36,452 nucleotides of DNA from Magnetospirillum sp. (GTDB lineage: Bacteria > Pseudomonadota > Alphaproteobacteria > Rhodospirillales > Magnetospirillaceae): positions 1-36,452 of the forward strand of contig JACRFY010000117.1 in assembly GCA_016212565.1 (NCBI GenBank), written 5' to 3'. Under the pieces are notes generated by a model. It made no database searches and was not told the DNA's origin. It saw nothing but the letters and a program-made list of their open reading frames with translations. Position 1 is the stretch's first letter, and each line of letters begins with the position of its first letter. This document shows positions 20,102 to 30,397 of this stretch, in pieces. The position numbers were made by a program, and so were the translations under genes.

Positions 20102-20934
20102 GGGCGCTGCCCGCCTTCGGTGCCGTCCTGCTGGCGCTGTTGAGCGCGGTGGCGCTGGCCGGGCCGCTGCTGGGTCTCGACGCCGAGGCGGTCGACCTGA
20201 TGGCCCGCTACGCCCCGCCCTCGTCCGAGCACCCGCTGGGTACCGACGAGCTGGGCCGCGACGTCCTCGCCCGCCTGCTGGCCGGCGGCCGGGTGTCGCT
20301 GGCGGTGGCGGCGGCGACCGCGCTGGTGGCGGCGGCGCTGGGCACCGTCATCGGCCTGGTGGCGGGAGCGGTCGGCGGTCGGGTCGATGCGGTTTTGATG
20401 CGGCTCACCGACGGGGTGATGGCGCTGCCGCTGCTGCCGCTGCTGATCGTGCTGGCGGCGCTGGACTGGACCAAGCTGGGAGTGCCGGTCGAAGCGCTGA
20501 ACTCCGAGGCCTTCGCCGTCGGCCGTCTGGTGGCGATCATCGCCCTGGTCGGCTGGACCACGGTGGCGCGGCTGGTGCGGGCGGCGGCGCTGTCGGTGAA
20601 GGCGCGCGACTACGTGCGGGCGGCGGTGGCGGTGGGCGTGGGGCCGGTGCGGATCATGCGTCGCCATATCCTGCCCAACGTCGCCTCGCCGCTGCTGGTC
20701 GCCACCACCTTGTCGGTGGGCAACATCATCCTGGTCGAGAGCGCGCTGTCGTTCCTCGGCCTGGGGGTACGGGCGCCGCTGGCCAGTTGGGGCAACATGC
20801 TGACCGGAGCGATGGACGTCGCCGTCAGCGCCCCGCAACTGGCGCTGTGGCCGGGGCTGGCGATCTTTCTCACCGTGTTGGCCTTCAATCTGGTCGGCGA
20901 TGGTCTACAGCGGGCCTTGGATCCGCGCGGATAG
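20098..20934 (+). CDS. ABC transporter permease (DppC-like)
   Basis: 4-nt overlap with upstream gene; HPLGTDELGRDVLARLLAGGRVSL; RDYVRAAVAVGVGPVRIMRRHILPN. Confidence 0.92.
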   Translation: MRALPAFGAVLLALLSAVALAGPLLGLDAEAVDLMARYAPPSSEHPLGTDELGRDVLARLLAGGRVSLAVAAATALVAAALGTVIGLVAGAVGGRVDAVLMRLTDGVMALPLLPLLIVLAALDWTKLGVPVEALNSEAFAVGRLVAIIALVGWTTVARLVRAAALSVKARDYVRAAVAVGVGPVRIMRRHILPNVASPLLVATTLSVGNIILVESALSFLGLGVRAPLASWGNMLTGAMDVAVSAPQLALWPGLAIFLTVLAFNLVGDGLQRALDPRG

Positions 20935-20943
20935 GAGGCGGCG

Positions 20944-21558
20944 ATGGATCAGCACGATCATTGGCATCGGGTGTGGACGACGCGGGACGCCGAGTCGGTG
21001 AGTTGGCACCAGGACGACCCCGCCCCCTCGCTGCGGATGATCGCCGCCGCCGACCTCGAACCGGACACGGCGGTGGTCGATGTCGGCGGGGGAGCCTCGC
21101 GGCTGGTCGACCGCCTGTTGGCCGAGGGCTACGGCGACCTCACCGTGCTCGACATCGCCGCCCCGGCGCTGGAGCAGGCGCAACGCCGGTTGGGAGCGGC
21201 GGCGGAGCGGGTCGCCTGGGTGGCCGGCGACGTGCTGGCCTGGCAGCCGCAGCGGCGGTACGGGCTGTGGCACGACCGCGCGGTGCTGCATTTCCTGACC
21301 ACGCCGGAGCGGCAGCAGGCCTATCGGGCGGCGATCGAGCGGGCCCTGTCGCCCGGCGGCACGGCGATCATCGCCGCGTTCGCCCTCGACGGACCGGAGA
21401 AATGCTCGGGGCTGACGGTGTGCCGCCACGACGGCGAATCCCTGTCGGCGCTGCTGGGGCCGAGTTTCCGCCTGATGGCCGAGACCAACGAGCACCATCG
21501 CACGCCCGGCGGGGCGGCGCAGTCGTTCTGCTGGTGCCGGTTCGTGCGCAAGGGGTAG
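20944..21558 (+). CDS. class I SAM-dependent methyltransferase
   Basis: VVDVGGGASRLVDRLLAEGYGDLTVLDIA motif I; SPGGTAIIAAFALDGPEKCSGL. Confidence 0.88.
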   Translation: MDQHDHWHRVWTTRDAESVSWHQDDPAPSLRMIAAADLEPDTAVVDVGGGASRLVDRLLAEGYGDLTVLDIAAPALEQAQRRLGAAAERVAWVAGDVLAWQPQRRYGLWHDRAVLHFLTTPERQQAYRAAIERALSPGGTAIIAAFALDGPEKCSGLTVCRHDGESLSALLGPSFRLMAETNEHHRTPGGAAQSFCWCRFVRKG

Positions 21559-21566
21559 CGGTTCGA

Positions 21567-22331
21567 CTACGGCAGCGCACACAGCCGCCGCAGCGAGCCG
21601 ACGTCGTCGATGTGCACCGCATTGCCTTCGGTGCGGATGCCGAGGTCGCGCAGGCGGGCGAGCACGCGGCTCAACGATTCGCGGCGGATGCCGACCCGGC
21701 TGGCCAGGACTTCCTTGTTGAACGGCAGCGACACCACCGTTTGCCCGTCGCGGGCATCGGTAAGGGCGAGCAGGAACTCGGCAACCCGCTGCCACGGCGG
21801 CAATTCCTTGAGATGCCAGATCTCGCCGGCCAGGCGCTGGTGCCAGCGGGTCAGCGCTGCCAGCATCGAATAGGCGACATGGTGATCCGAGCGCAGGGTG
21901 GCGACGAAGGCGCGACTGCCGACGCGGATCAGGGTGGCGTCCTCGATCACTTCGGCATGGAGGGGAAAGATGCCGATCGACAGCATCGCCGCTTCGCCGA
22001 ACGACGACAGCGGGGTGAAGACCTCGACGATGCTTTCGCGGCCGTCCGGAGTCAGGGCGAACAGTTTCACCTGGCCTTCGAGGACGATGTAGAAGCAGTC
22101 GGCCGGGGTGCCGGCGTCGAACAGGACGGTGCGGCGGTCGCAGGCCAGGGCGGTGGAATCGGCCAGCAGGCGGCCGACCACCTCGCTGTCCAGTCCGTCG
22201 AACAGCGGCAATCCCATCACCAGGGGGGCGAGGCTGGGACCGGAGGTTCGGTGGCGGGGCAGCGGTCCGCGCGGGCGGGTGCAACCGACTTTGGGAACCA
22301 GACACAGCGGGCGGCAGGGACAGTCGGCCAT
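21567..22331 (-). CDS. Crp/Fnr family transcriptional regulator with Cys-rich N-terminus
   Basis: MADCPCRPLCLVPKVGC...; cNMP-type beta roll LFDAGTPADCFYIVLEGQVKLF; HTH LASRVGIRRESLSRVLARL. Confidence 0.88.
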   Translation of the reverse strand: MADCPCRPLCLVPKVGCTRPRGPLPRHRTSGPSLAPLVMGLPLFDGLDSEVVGRLLADSTALACDRRTVLFDAGTPADCFYIVLEGQVKLFALTPDGRESIVEVFTPLSSFGEAAMLSIGIFPLHAEVIEDATLIRVGSRAFVATLRSDHHVAYSMLAALTRWHQRLAGEIWHLKELPPWQRVAEFLLALTDARDGQTVVSLPFNKEVLASRVGIRRESLSRVLARLRDLGIRTEGNAVHIDDVGSLRRLCALP

Positions 22332-22350
22332 GGTCAGACCCTCGCTCTCT

Positions 22351-23043
22351 TCACGCCACCATCTCGGCGGCATCGCCCAACCGACGCAGGGCGGCGACGT
22401 CGGCAATCACCACCCGGTCGCCGCGGCCGGATTCGACTCCGGCGTCGCGCAATTTGGCGAAGGCCCGCGACAGCGTCGCCGGCTCCATCCCCAGGCGGTC
22501 GGCCAGCAGGCGCTTTTCGCACGGCAGGCGCACCGCCGCGCGGCCGCAATCGGTGCCGGCCAGTTCGCACAGGTAGCTGGCGAGGCGCTCGGTGGTCGAT
22601 TGCAGCTTCAGTTCGGTGATTTCCTTGATCTGCCCGCGCAGCGACCCGGCCATGGCGGCGATCATCGCCAGCGCGGTGTCGAAGCGGCGGTCGAGATAGG
22701 CGAGCAGACGCTCGGAGGAAATCGCCACCACCGCGGTCGGCACGGCGGCCGAGGCGGCGGCGGCGTGACGGCCGCCGGCCACCAGGGCCTCGGCGCCCAC
22801 CGTCTCGCCGGCGCCGAGGCGGGCCAGCAGTTCGGGGGGGCAATAGTCGCGGGTCAGCGTCAACTCGACGGTGCCGTCGAGGATCAGGAACAGGCGCCGG
22901 GCCGGCGCGCCCTGGGCGAACCACAGCTCTCCCTCGGCAATGTCGAGGACCATCGGGTCGTCGAGAATTGTCGGCAGATCGCAGCGCGGCACCATGGTGA
23001 ACAGGGGGGCTCGCGCCAAAACCGCCAAGGCTTCGGTACTCAT
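22351..23043 (-). CDS. Crp/Fnr family transcriptional regulator (Dnr/NnrR-like)
   Basis: Effector domain FLILDGTVELTL; LQSTTERLASYLCEL; HTH LADRLGMEPATLSRAFAKL; located beside nirS. Confidence 0.85.
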   Translation of the reverse strand: MSTEALAVLARAPLFTMVPRCDLPTILDDPMVLDIAEGELWFAQGAPARRLFLILDGTVELTLTRDYCPPELLARLGAGETVGAEALVAGGRHAAAASAAVPTAVVAISSERLLAYLDRRFDTALAMIAAMAGSLRGQIKEITELKLQSTTERLASYLCELAGTDCGRAAVRLPCEKRLLADRLGMEPATLSRAFAKLRDAGVESGRGDRVVIADVAALRRLGDAAEMVA

Positions 23044-23097
23044 GATCTTTCCCCCGTCATCGCGCTGTCACCATCGCGCGGCAAGGGGATATCAACT

Positions 23098-23111
23098 TTG
23101 ACTTTGGTTAA
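23098..23111. promoter_or_regulatory. candidate FNR/DNR-type box upstream of the Crp/Fnr operon
   Basis: TTGACTTTGGTTAA (half sites TTGAC-N4-GTTAA). Confidence 0.45.
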
Positions 23112-23189
23112 GGATGGGCTATGCCCCGGCCCCCGCCCCGCAGGCAGCGCCGAGTTGCCGCGACGACCTTATACGTCGGTCGTAGACGG

Positions 23190-23225
23190 GAAAAGACCCG
23201 CCCCGGGGATCGTCCCGGGGCGGGT
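23190..23225 (-). terminator. nirS: rho-independent terminator downstream of nirS
   Basis: Stem ACCCGCCCCGGG (23196-23207)/CCCGGGGCGGGT (23214-23225), followed on the minus strand by TCTTTTCCC. Confidence 0.8.
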
Positions 23226-23239
23226 GAGGGGCAACGACG

Positions 23240-24973
<1,734 letters not shown>

Positions 24974-25017
24974 TTAACACTCGTCAAATGCAAGGCGGAA
25001 AAGTCGGTGGCGGCGAT

Positions 25018-25031
25018 TTGATCAAGGTCAC
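25018..25031. promoter_or_regulatory. candidate FNR/DNR-type box between nirS and nirT-like gene
   Basis: TTGATCAAGGTCAC (TTGAT-N4-GTCAC) in the divergent intergenic region. Confidence 0.5.
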
Positions 25032-25180
25032 AAGTGAGCCGATACGCTCGCGTTACGTTGCGCCTCGCGTCGCGGCCACCCGATGCCGCGGTTGCCCAAC
25101 GTCAAGTTCGGCCACCGCGCGACATGATAACGATTACAGGGTGGCTCGAGGATCCTTGGTGGAGACTGTGGGGTAGCGCC

Positions 25181-25774
25181 ATGTCAACAGATGTATCTTT
25201 GGCGAGAAAAGCACTGCGGATAAAGATTCTTGGCGCTTCTCTCAGCGGAGCAGCCATTCTCTTCGTCAGCGGCATCATATTTTGGGGCGGTTTCAACACC
25301 GCGATGGAAGCCACCAACACGCTTGATTTCTGTATCTCGTGCCACGAGATGGAAGACAATGTTTTTCAAGAGTACAAAAAGACCATTCATTATACCAATC
25401 GTAGTGGCGTCCGCGCCGCCTGTTCCGACTGCCATGTGCCCAAGGACTGGGTGCACAAGCTGATCCGCAAGGTCCAGGCCTCCAACGAGATCTACCACAA
25501 GATCATGGGCACGGTTTCGACGCCCGAGAAGTTCGACGCTCACCGCTTCGAACTGGCCAAGCGGGTCTGGGCGACGATGAAGTCGACCGACTCGCGGGAG
25601 TGCCGCAACTGCCACGCCTTCGACCAGATGAACCCGGAAATGCAGAAGCCCCGCGCCCGCAAGCAGCATGAGAACGCGGTCGAGGACGTCATGACCTGCA
25701 TCGATTGCCACCAGGGGATCGCGCACAAGCCGGTGCACGACCAGCTCAAGACCGAAGCCGCAGGGGAGAAGTGA
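25181..25774 (+). CDS. nirT: NapC/NirT-family tetraheme c-type cytochrome
   Basis: N-terminal TM anchor; four CXXCH sites CISCH, CSDCH, CRNCH, CIDCH; adjacent to nirS. Confidence 0.92.
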   Translation: MSTDVSLARKALRIKILGASLSGAAILFVSGIIFWGGFNTAMEATNTLDFCISCHEMEDNVFQEYKKTIHYTNRSGVRAACSDCHVPKDWVHKLIRKVQASNEIYHKIMGTVSTPEKFDAHRFELAKRVWATMKSTDSRECRNCHAFDQMNPEMQKPRARKQHENAVEDVMTCIDCHQGIAHKPVHDQLKTEAAGEK

Positions 25775-25776
25775 CG

Positions 25777-26796
25777 ATGACGCACACGTTCGCGAAAAAG
25801 TTGGGGATTGCCACCGCGGCCATCGCCCTGTTTGCCACCGGGTCCGCCGTGGCGGCGCCCAAGGTCGACTGGTCGAAGGTCCCCGAGGCCCAGACGACGC
25901 TGTTCTACCCCGGCCAGACCTCGTTCGAGTGGGTGCAGACCGGCACCGACCACGGCGGCGCCCGCTCCTTCGTCAAGAAGGGCGACCGCTGCGCCGAGTG
26001 TCATGGCGGCGAGCAGAAGGACATGGGCGAGAAGATGGTCACCGGGACCAAGGCCGAGAAGTCGGTCATCCCCGGCAAGCGCGGCTCGATCCCGATGAAG
26101 ATCAAGGCCACCTTCGACGCCACCAATCTCTACATGCGCTTCGAATTCCCGGCCGGCGCCCACACCGCGGCGCCGTTCGCGCCCGGCGGCAAGATGGATG
26201 CCGAGAACGAGATCAAGCTGGCGATGATGGTCGATCCGGGCAAGAACGACCTGCAGACCCGCTCGGGCTGCTGGGCGACCTGCCACGACGACAACCGCGA
26301 CATGCCCAGCGCGCCGGCCAAGGACAAGCTGGCGGCGGCCAAGGGCATCGACGTTTCGGGCGGCTACGTCACCAAGTACCTGGCCGACTCGCGCACCGCA
26401 GTGGAACTGAGCGGCGCGGCGCGCGGCGGCTGGGACAAGGTCAAGCCGGCGGCCGAGGTCGAGGCGGCGGTCAAGGGCGGCGCCTTCATGGACCTGCTGC
26501 GCTGGAAGCAGGGCAAGAACGTCTCCGAGGACGGCTACATCGCTGCCGAGCGGGTGATGAAGGGCGGCGAGGGCGTGCAGTTCGAGGGCAAGAAGGAAGG
26601 CGCCAACTGGGTGGTGACCATGACCCGCAAGCTGGGCTCGGCCCAGCCCGGCGACGTCGCCCTGGAAGCCGGCAAGACCTATACCGTCGGCTTTGCCGTC
26701 CATGACGACTACACCGCGGGCCGTTTCCACCATGTGTCGGTGGACATGCGTCTCGGCCTGGGCGCCGACGGCGACATCAAGGCGGTCAAGCAGTAG
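25777..26796 (+). CDS. periplasmic c-type cytochrome with ethylbenzene-dehydrogenase-gamma-like heme-binding domain
   Basis: Signal peptide; CAECH site; CWATCH (CX3CH); C-terminal YTVGFAVHDDYTAGRFHHVSVDMRLGLG typical of EB_dh-like domains. Confidence 0.78.
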   Translation: MTHTFAKKLGIATAAIALFATGSAVAAPKVDWSKVPEAQTTLFYPGQTSFEWVQTGTDHGGARSFVKKGDRCAECHGGEQKDMGEKMVTGTKAEKSVIPGKRGSIPMKIKATFDATNLYMRFEFPAGAHTAAPFAPGGKMDAENEIKLAMMVDPGKNDLQTRSGCWATCHDDNRDMPSAPAKDKLAAAKGIDVSGGYVTKYLADSRTAVELSGAARGGWDKVKPAAEVEAAVKGGAFMDLLRWKQGKNVSEDGYIAAERVMKGGEGVQFEGKKEGANWVVTMTRKLGSAQPGDVALEAGKTYTVGFAVHDDYTAGRFHHVSVDMRLGLGADGDIKAVKQ

Positions 26797-26823
26797 GCCG
26801 AAGGCGAGGGGGAGGAGGCGACG

Positions 26824-27153
26824 ATGGGCGGAACGGCGACTGGTCCGGCGCTTTTCGCTCTCTTCCTCCTTCTTGCCGGTCAGGCGGCGGCCGAGACGGT
26901 GGCTCACGTGGCCATCAACCGCAACCTGTTCGACCCCGCCCGCATCACGGTGTCGCCGGGGACGGTGGTCGAGTGGCTCAACGGCGAGAAACGCACCAGC
27001 CACTCGGTGCTGTTCGAAAAGGAAGGCTTGGCCGAATCCGAGCGCATGCTCCCCGGCGACAGCTGGCAGCGCACGTTCGACAAGCCGGGGATCTACGAGT
27101 ACCGCTGCGGCCCTCATCCCGAGATGAGGGGCGTGGTCGAGGTGGTGCCCTGA
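26824..27153 (+). CDS. exported cupredoxin (plastocyanin-like blue copper protein)
   Basis: Signal peptide; FDPARITVSPGTVVEWLNGEKRTSHSVLFE...GIYEYRCGPHPEMRGVVEV with His/Cys/His/Met copper ligands. Confidence 0.88.
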   Translation: MGGTATGPALFALFLLLAGQAAAETVAHVAINRNLFDPARITVSPGTVVEWLNGEKRTSHSVLFEKEGLAESERMLPGDSWQRTFDKPGIYEYRCGPHPEMRGVVEVVP

Positions 27154-27170
27154 GGGTGAGGGAGACGGGG

Positions 27171-27944
27171 ATGCGCAACCGCGGCAAGGTGTGGCTGGTC
27201 GGCGCCGGTCCGGGCGATCCCGATCTGTTGACTCTGAAGGCGGCGCGCCTGATCGCCGCCGCCCGGGTGGCGGTGGTCGACCGTCTGGTCGGCGCCGGCA
27301 TCCTCGCCCTGTTGCCGTCCGATTGCCGGGTGATCGATGTCGGCAAGGAAACCGGCCACCATTCCCTGCCGCAGCCCGAAATCAATGCCTTGCTGGTGCG
27401 CCTCGCCAGCGATGGCGCCGACGTGGTGCGTCTCAAGGGCGGCGATCCGTTCATTTTCGGCCGTGGCGGCGAAGAGGTTCTCGAACTGGCCGCCGCCGGC
27501 ATTCCTTTCGCGGTCGTCCCCGGCATCACCGCCGCTGCCGGCTGCGCCGCCGCCGCCGGCATCCCGCTCACCCATCGCGGTATCGCCGAGGGCGTGCGGC
27601 TGGTCACCGGGCATCTGCAACAGGATCATGCCCTCGACCTCGACTGGACCCGTCTCGCCGATCCGCGCTGCACCCTGGTGGTCTATATGGGAGTCGGCAG
27701 CGTCGCCCCGCTGAGCGGCGGGCTGATGGCCGCCGGGCTGAATGCCGCCACCCCGGTGGCGGTCATCGAGCGCGGCACCACCGCCGCCCAGCGCACCCTG
27801 TTCTCGACCGTCGGGACGCTGGTCGACGACGTCGCCCGCTGGCAGCCGCAGCCGCCCGCCCTGCTGGTGATCGGCGAGGTGGTCCGCCTGGCGCAAGACC
27901 GTCCGCTGGCCGCGGTGGCGACCGGCGAGGTGTGCTGTGGGTAG
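27171..27944 (+). CDS. nirE: uroporphyrinogen-III C-methyltransferase for heme d1 pathway
   Basis: VWLVGAGPGDPDLLTLKAARLI, VVRLKGGDPFIFGRGGEEVLEL, VVPGITAAAGCAAAAGIPLTHR. Confidence 0.9.
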   Translation: MRNRGKVWLVGAGPGDPDLLTLKAARLIAAARVAVVDRLVGAGILALLPSDCRVIDVGKETGHHSLPQPEINALLVRLASDGADVVRLKGGDPFIFGRGGEEVLELAAAGIPFAVVPGITAAAGCAAAAGIPLTHRGIAEGVRLVTGHLQQDHALDLDWTRLADPRCTLVVYMGVGSVAPLSGGLMAAGLNAATPVAVIERGTTAAQRTLFSTVGTLVDDVARWQPQPPALLVIGEVVRLAQDRPLAAVATGEVCCG

Positions 27945-28296
27945 GCGCGCCGCCAAGCCCCTCTCCCGCGAGTGGGCGAAGGGCTTCGGGGCGGTCCTTC
28001 TCGTCCTTTTCCTCTCCGTCCCCGCTTTCGCCGACCCGGGGCCGGCGCGGCGTAGCGAGCTGACCGAACTGGTGGCCCAGGATTGCGGCTCGTGCCACGG
28101 CCTCACCCGGGCCGGTGGCCTGGGCGCCCCGCTGACCGCCGCCGCCCTCGCCGATCTCAGCGAGGAAGCGGTCGCCTACACCATCCTCGAAGGCCGCCCC
28201 GGCACGCCGATGCCGCCGTGGAAGTCGATGCTGTCGGAACCCGAGGCGGTGTGGATCGCCCGTCTGCTCAAGGAAGGACACGCCGGTGCGCGCTAG
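27937..28296 (+). CDS. nirC: monoheme c-type cytochrome, NirC-like
   Basis: GTG start; signal peptide; CGSCH; GTPMPPWKSMLSEPEAVWIARLLKEG. Confidence 0.8.
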   Translation: MGRRAAKPLSREWAKGFGAVLLVLFLSVPAFADPGPARRSELTELVAQDCGSCHGLTRAGGLGAPLTAAALADLSEEAVAYTILEGRPGTPMPPWKSMLSEPEAVWIARLLKEGHAGAR

Positions 28297-29449
28297 CATC
28301 CTCCTCGCCGTCACCCTGCTGCTGTCGGCCTGCGCCGCGGCGCCGCGCGCCACCGGCGATCTCGGCGTGGTCGTCGAGCGCGCCGACGGGCGACTGCTGG
28401 TGGTCGAGCACAGCGGCAACACCCGGCTGGCCTCGGTCGAGGGGCTGGGCGACCTGTCCCACGCCTCGGTGGTGTTCTCCCGCGACGAGCGCTTCGCCTT
28501 CGTCTTCGGCCGCGACGGCGGCCTGACCAAGGTCGATCTGCTCGAAGGCCGCATCGCCGGCCGGGTGATGCAGTCGGGCAACTCCATCGGCGGCGCCATC
28601 TCCCAGGACGGCCGGCTGGTGGCGGTGGCCAACTACACCCCCGGCGGGGTCAAGGTCTTCGACACCGCCACCCTGGAACTGGTCGCCGACATCCCGGCGA
28701 TCGGTGCCGACGGCAAGCGCTCGAAGGTGGTGGGGTTGGAGGACGCGCCCGGCAACCGCTTCGCCTTCTCGCTCTACGAGGCCGGCGAGATCTGGCTGGC
28801 CGATCTCAAGCAGCCCCAGGCGCCGAAGATCACCCGCTTCCCCGGCATCGGCAAGCTGCCCTACGACGCCCTGGTCACCCCCGACGGCCGCTTCTACCTC
28901 GCCGGCCTGTTCGGCGAGGACGGGATCGCCCTGCTCGACCTGTGGGCCCCGGAAAAGGGCGTGCGCCGGGTGCTCGACGCCTATGGCAAGGGCGAGCAGG
29001 CCCTGCCGGTGTTCAAGATGCCGCATCTGGAGGGCTGGGCCCAGGCCGGCAACGAGGCCTTCCTGCCCGCCATCGGCCGTCACGAGGTGCTGGGCATCGA
29101 CATGGGACGCTGGACCGAGAGTGCCCGCATCCCGGTGCTCGGCCAGCCGGTGTTCGTCATGGCCCGCCCCGACGGCCGCCAGTTGTGGGTCAATTTCGCC
29201 CTGCCACATAACGACAAGGTGCAGGTGATCGACGTCCCCAGCCGCACGGTCATTGCCACCCTGCTGCCGGGGAAGGCGATCCTGCATCTGGAATTCACCC
29301 CCCGCGGCGAGCGGGTGTGGCTGAGTGCGCGCGATTCGGACAAGCTGGTGGTCTATGACACCGAGACCCTGGAGGTGGTGGCCGAGCTGCCGGCGGTGAA
29401 GCCGTCGGGAATCTTCTTCACCGCCCGCGCCCACACGACCGGCCTGTAG
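28286..29449 (+). CDS. nirF: heme d1 biosynthesis protein NirF (lipoprotein)
   Basis: GTG start; lipobox LLSAC; GDLGVVVERADGRLLVVE; YTPGGVKVFDTATLELVADIPA; GRHEVLGIDMGRW. Confidence 0.92.
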   Translation: MRASILLAVTLLLSACAAAPRATGDLGVVVERADGRLLVVEHSGNTRLASVEGLGDLSHASVVFSRDERFAFVFGRDGGLTKVDLLEGRIAGRVMQSGNSIGGAISQDGRLVAVANYTPGGVKVFDTATLELVADIPAIGADGKRSKVVGLEDAPGNRFAFSLYEAGEIWLADLKQPQAPKITRFPGIGKLPYDALVTPDGRFYLAGLFGEDGIALLDLWAPEKGVRRVLDAYGKGEQALPVFKMPHLEGWAQAGNEAFLPAIGRHEVLGIDMGRWTESARIPVLGQPVFVMARPDGRQLWVNFALPHNDKVQVIDVPSRTVIATLLPGKAILHLEFTPRGERVWLSARDSDKLVVYDTETLEVVAELPAVKPSGIFFTARAHTTGL

Positions 29450-29453
29450 GGCG

Positions 29454-29912
29454 ATGCTGGTCCTCGACGATATCGACCGCCGCCTGCTCGATCTCTACCA
29501 GCGCGACCTGCCGCTGGTGGCGCGGCCCTTCGCCGCCATGGCTGAGGCGGTGGGCGTCGGCGAGGACATCGTGCTCGCCCGTCTCGCCCGCCTGTCCGAG
29601 GCCGGGGTGATCAGCCGGATCGGCGCCGTGTTCCGTCCCCACCGCTGCGGGCATTCGACCCTGGCGGCGATGGCGGTGCCCGCCGAGCGCCTGGAGGAGG
29701 TGGCGGCGGTGGTCAGCGCCTATCCCCAGGTCAACCACAATTACCAGCGCGACCACACCTTGAACCTGTGGTTCGTGATCGCCGCCGCCGACGCCGCCGA
29801 GGTCGCCGCGGTCATGACCGAAATCAAAGACCGGACCGGCATCGCCGTGCTCGACTTGCCGCTGATCGAGGATTTCCACATCGACCTGGGGTTCGACATC
29901 CGATGGAGCTGA
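29454..29912 (+). CDS. nirD: siroheme decarboxylase subunit NirD (Lrp/AsnC-like)
   Basis: LDDIDRRLLDLYQRDLPLVARPFAAMA, HNYQRDHTLNLWFVIAA. Confidence 0.88.
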   Translation: MLVLDDIDRRLLDLYQRDLPLVARPFAAMAEAVGVGEDIVLARLARLSEAGVISRIGAVFRPHRCGHSTLAAMAVPAERLEEVAAVVSAYPQVNHNYQRDHTLNLWFVIAAADAAEVAAVMTEIKDRTGIAVLDLPLIEDFHIDLGFDIRWS

Positions 29913-30397
29913 GCGACCGCGATCTCGACTTGGTGTCCGTGCTCTGCGACGGCCTGCCGCTGGCGCCGCGGCCGTTCCAGGCCGTCGGCGTCGCCATCGG
30001 CATGGGCGAGGACGAGGTGCTCGGCCGTCTCCAGGCCTTGCAGCAGGGTGGGGTGATCCGCCGCTTCGGCGTCATCGTCCGCCACCACGAACTCGGCTAT
30101 CGCGCCAACGCCATGGTGGTGTGGGAGGTGCCGGCCGACGCTCTGTCGGCGGTGGGCCGCCGCCTCGGCGCCTGCCCCGAAGTCACCCTGTGCTATTCCC
30201 GTCCGCCGCGGCCGCCGGCCTGGCCCTACAGCCTGTTCACCATGGTCCACGGCAAGAGTCGCGGCACCGTCGAAGAGGCGGTGGCGGTGCTGGCCGAGCG
30301 CGAGGGCGTGGCCCATTACCGTCACGAGCTGCTGTTCAGCACCCGCCGCTTCAAGCAATGCGGCGCCCGCTATCAGCGGCGGATGGCGGCGGAATGA
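29903..30397 (+). CDS. nirL: siroheme decarboxylase subunit NirL (Lrp/AsnC-like)
   Basis: CYSRPPRPPAWPYSLFTMVHGKSR; overlaps nirD end. Confidence 0.85.
   Translation: MELSDRDLDLVSVLCDGLPLAPRPFQAVGVAIGMGEDEVLGRLQALQQGGVIRRFGVIVRHHELGYRANAMVVWEVPADALSAVGRRLGACPEVTLCYSRPPRPPAWPYSLFTMVHGKSRGTVEEAVAVLAEREGVAHYRHELLFSTRRFKQCGARYQRRMAAE

Noticed and set aside
25540-27117. 525-aa minus-strand ORF antisense to the nir cytochrome/cupredoxin genes
   Set aside because: Low-complexity Arg/His/Ala/Gly-rich translation typical of antisense frames in high-GC DNA; fully overlaps well-supported genes
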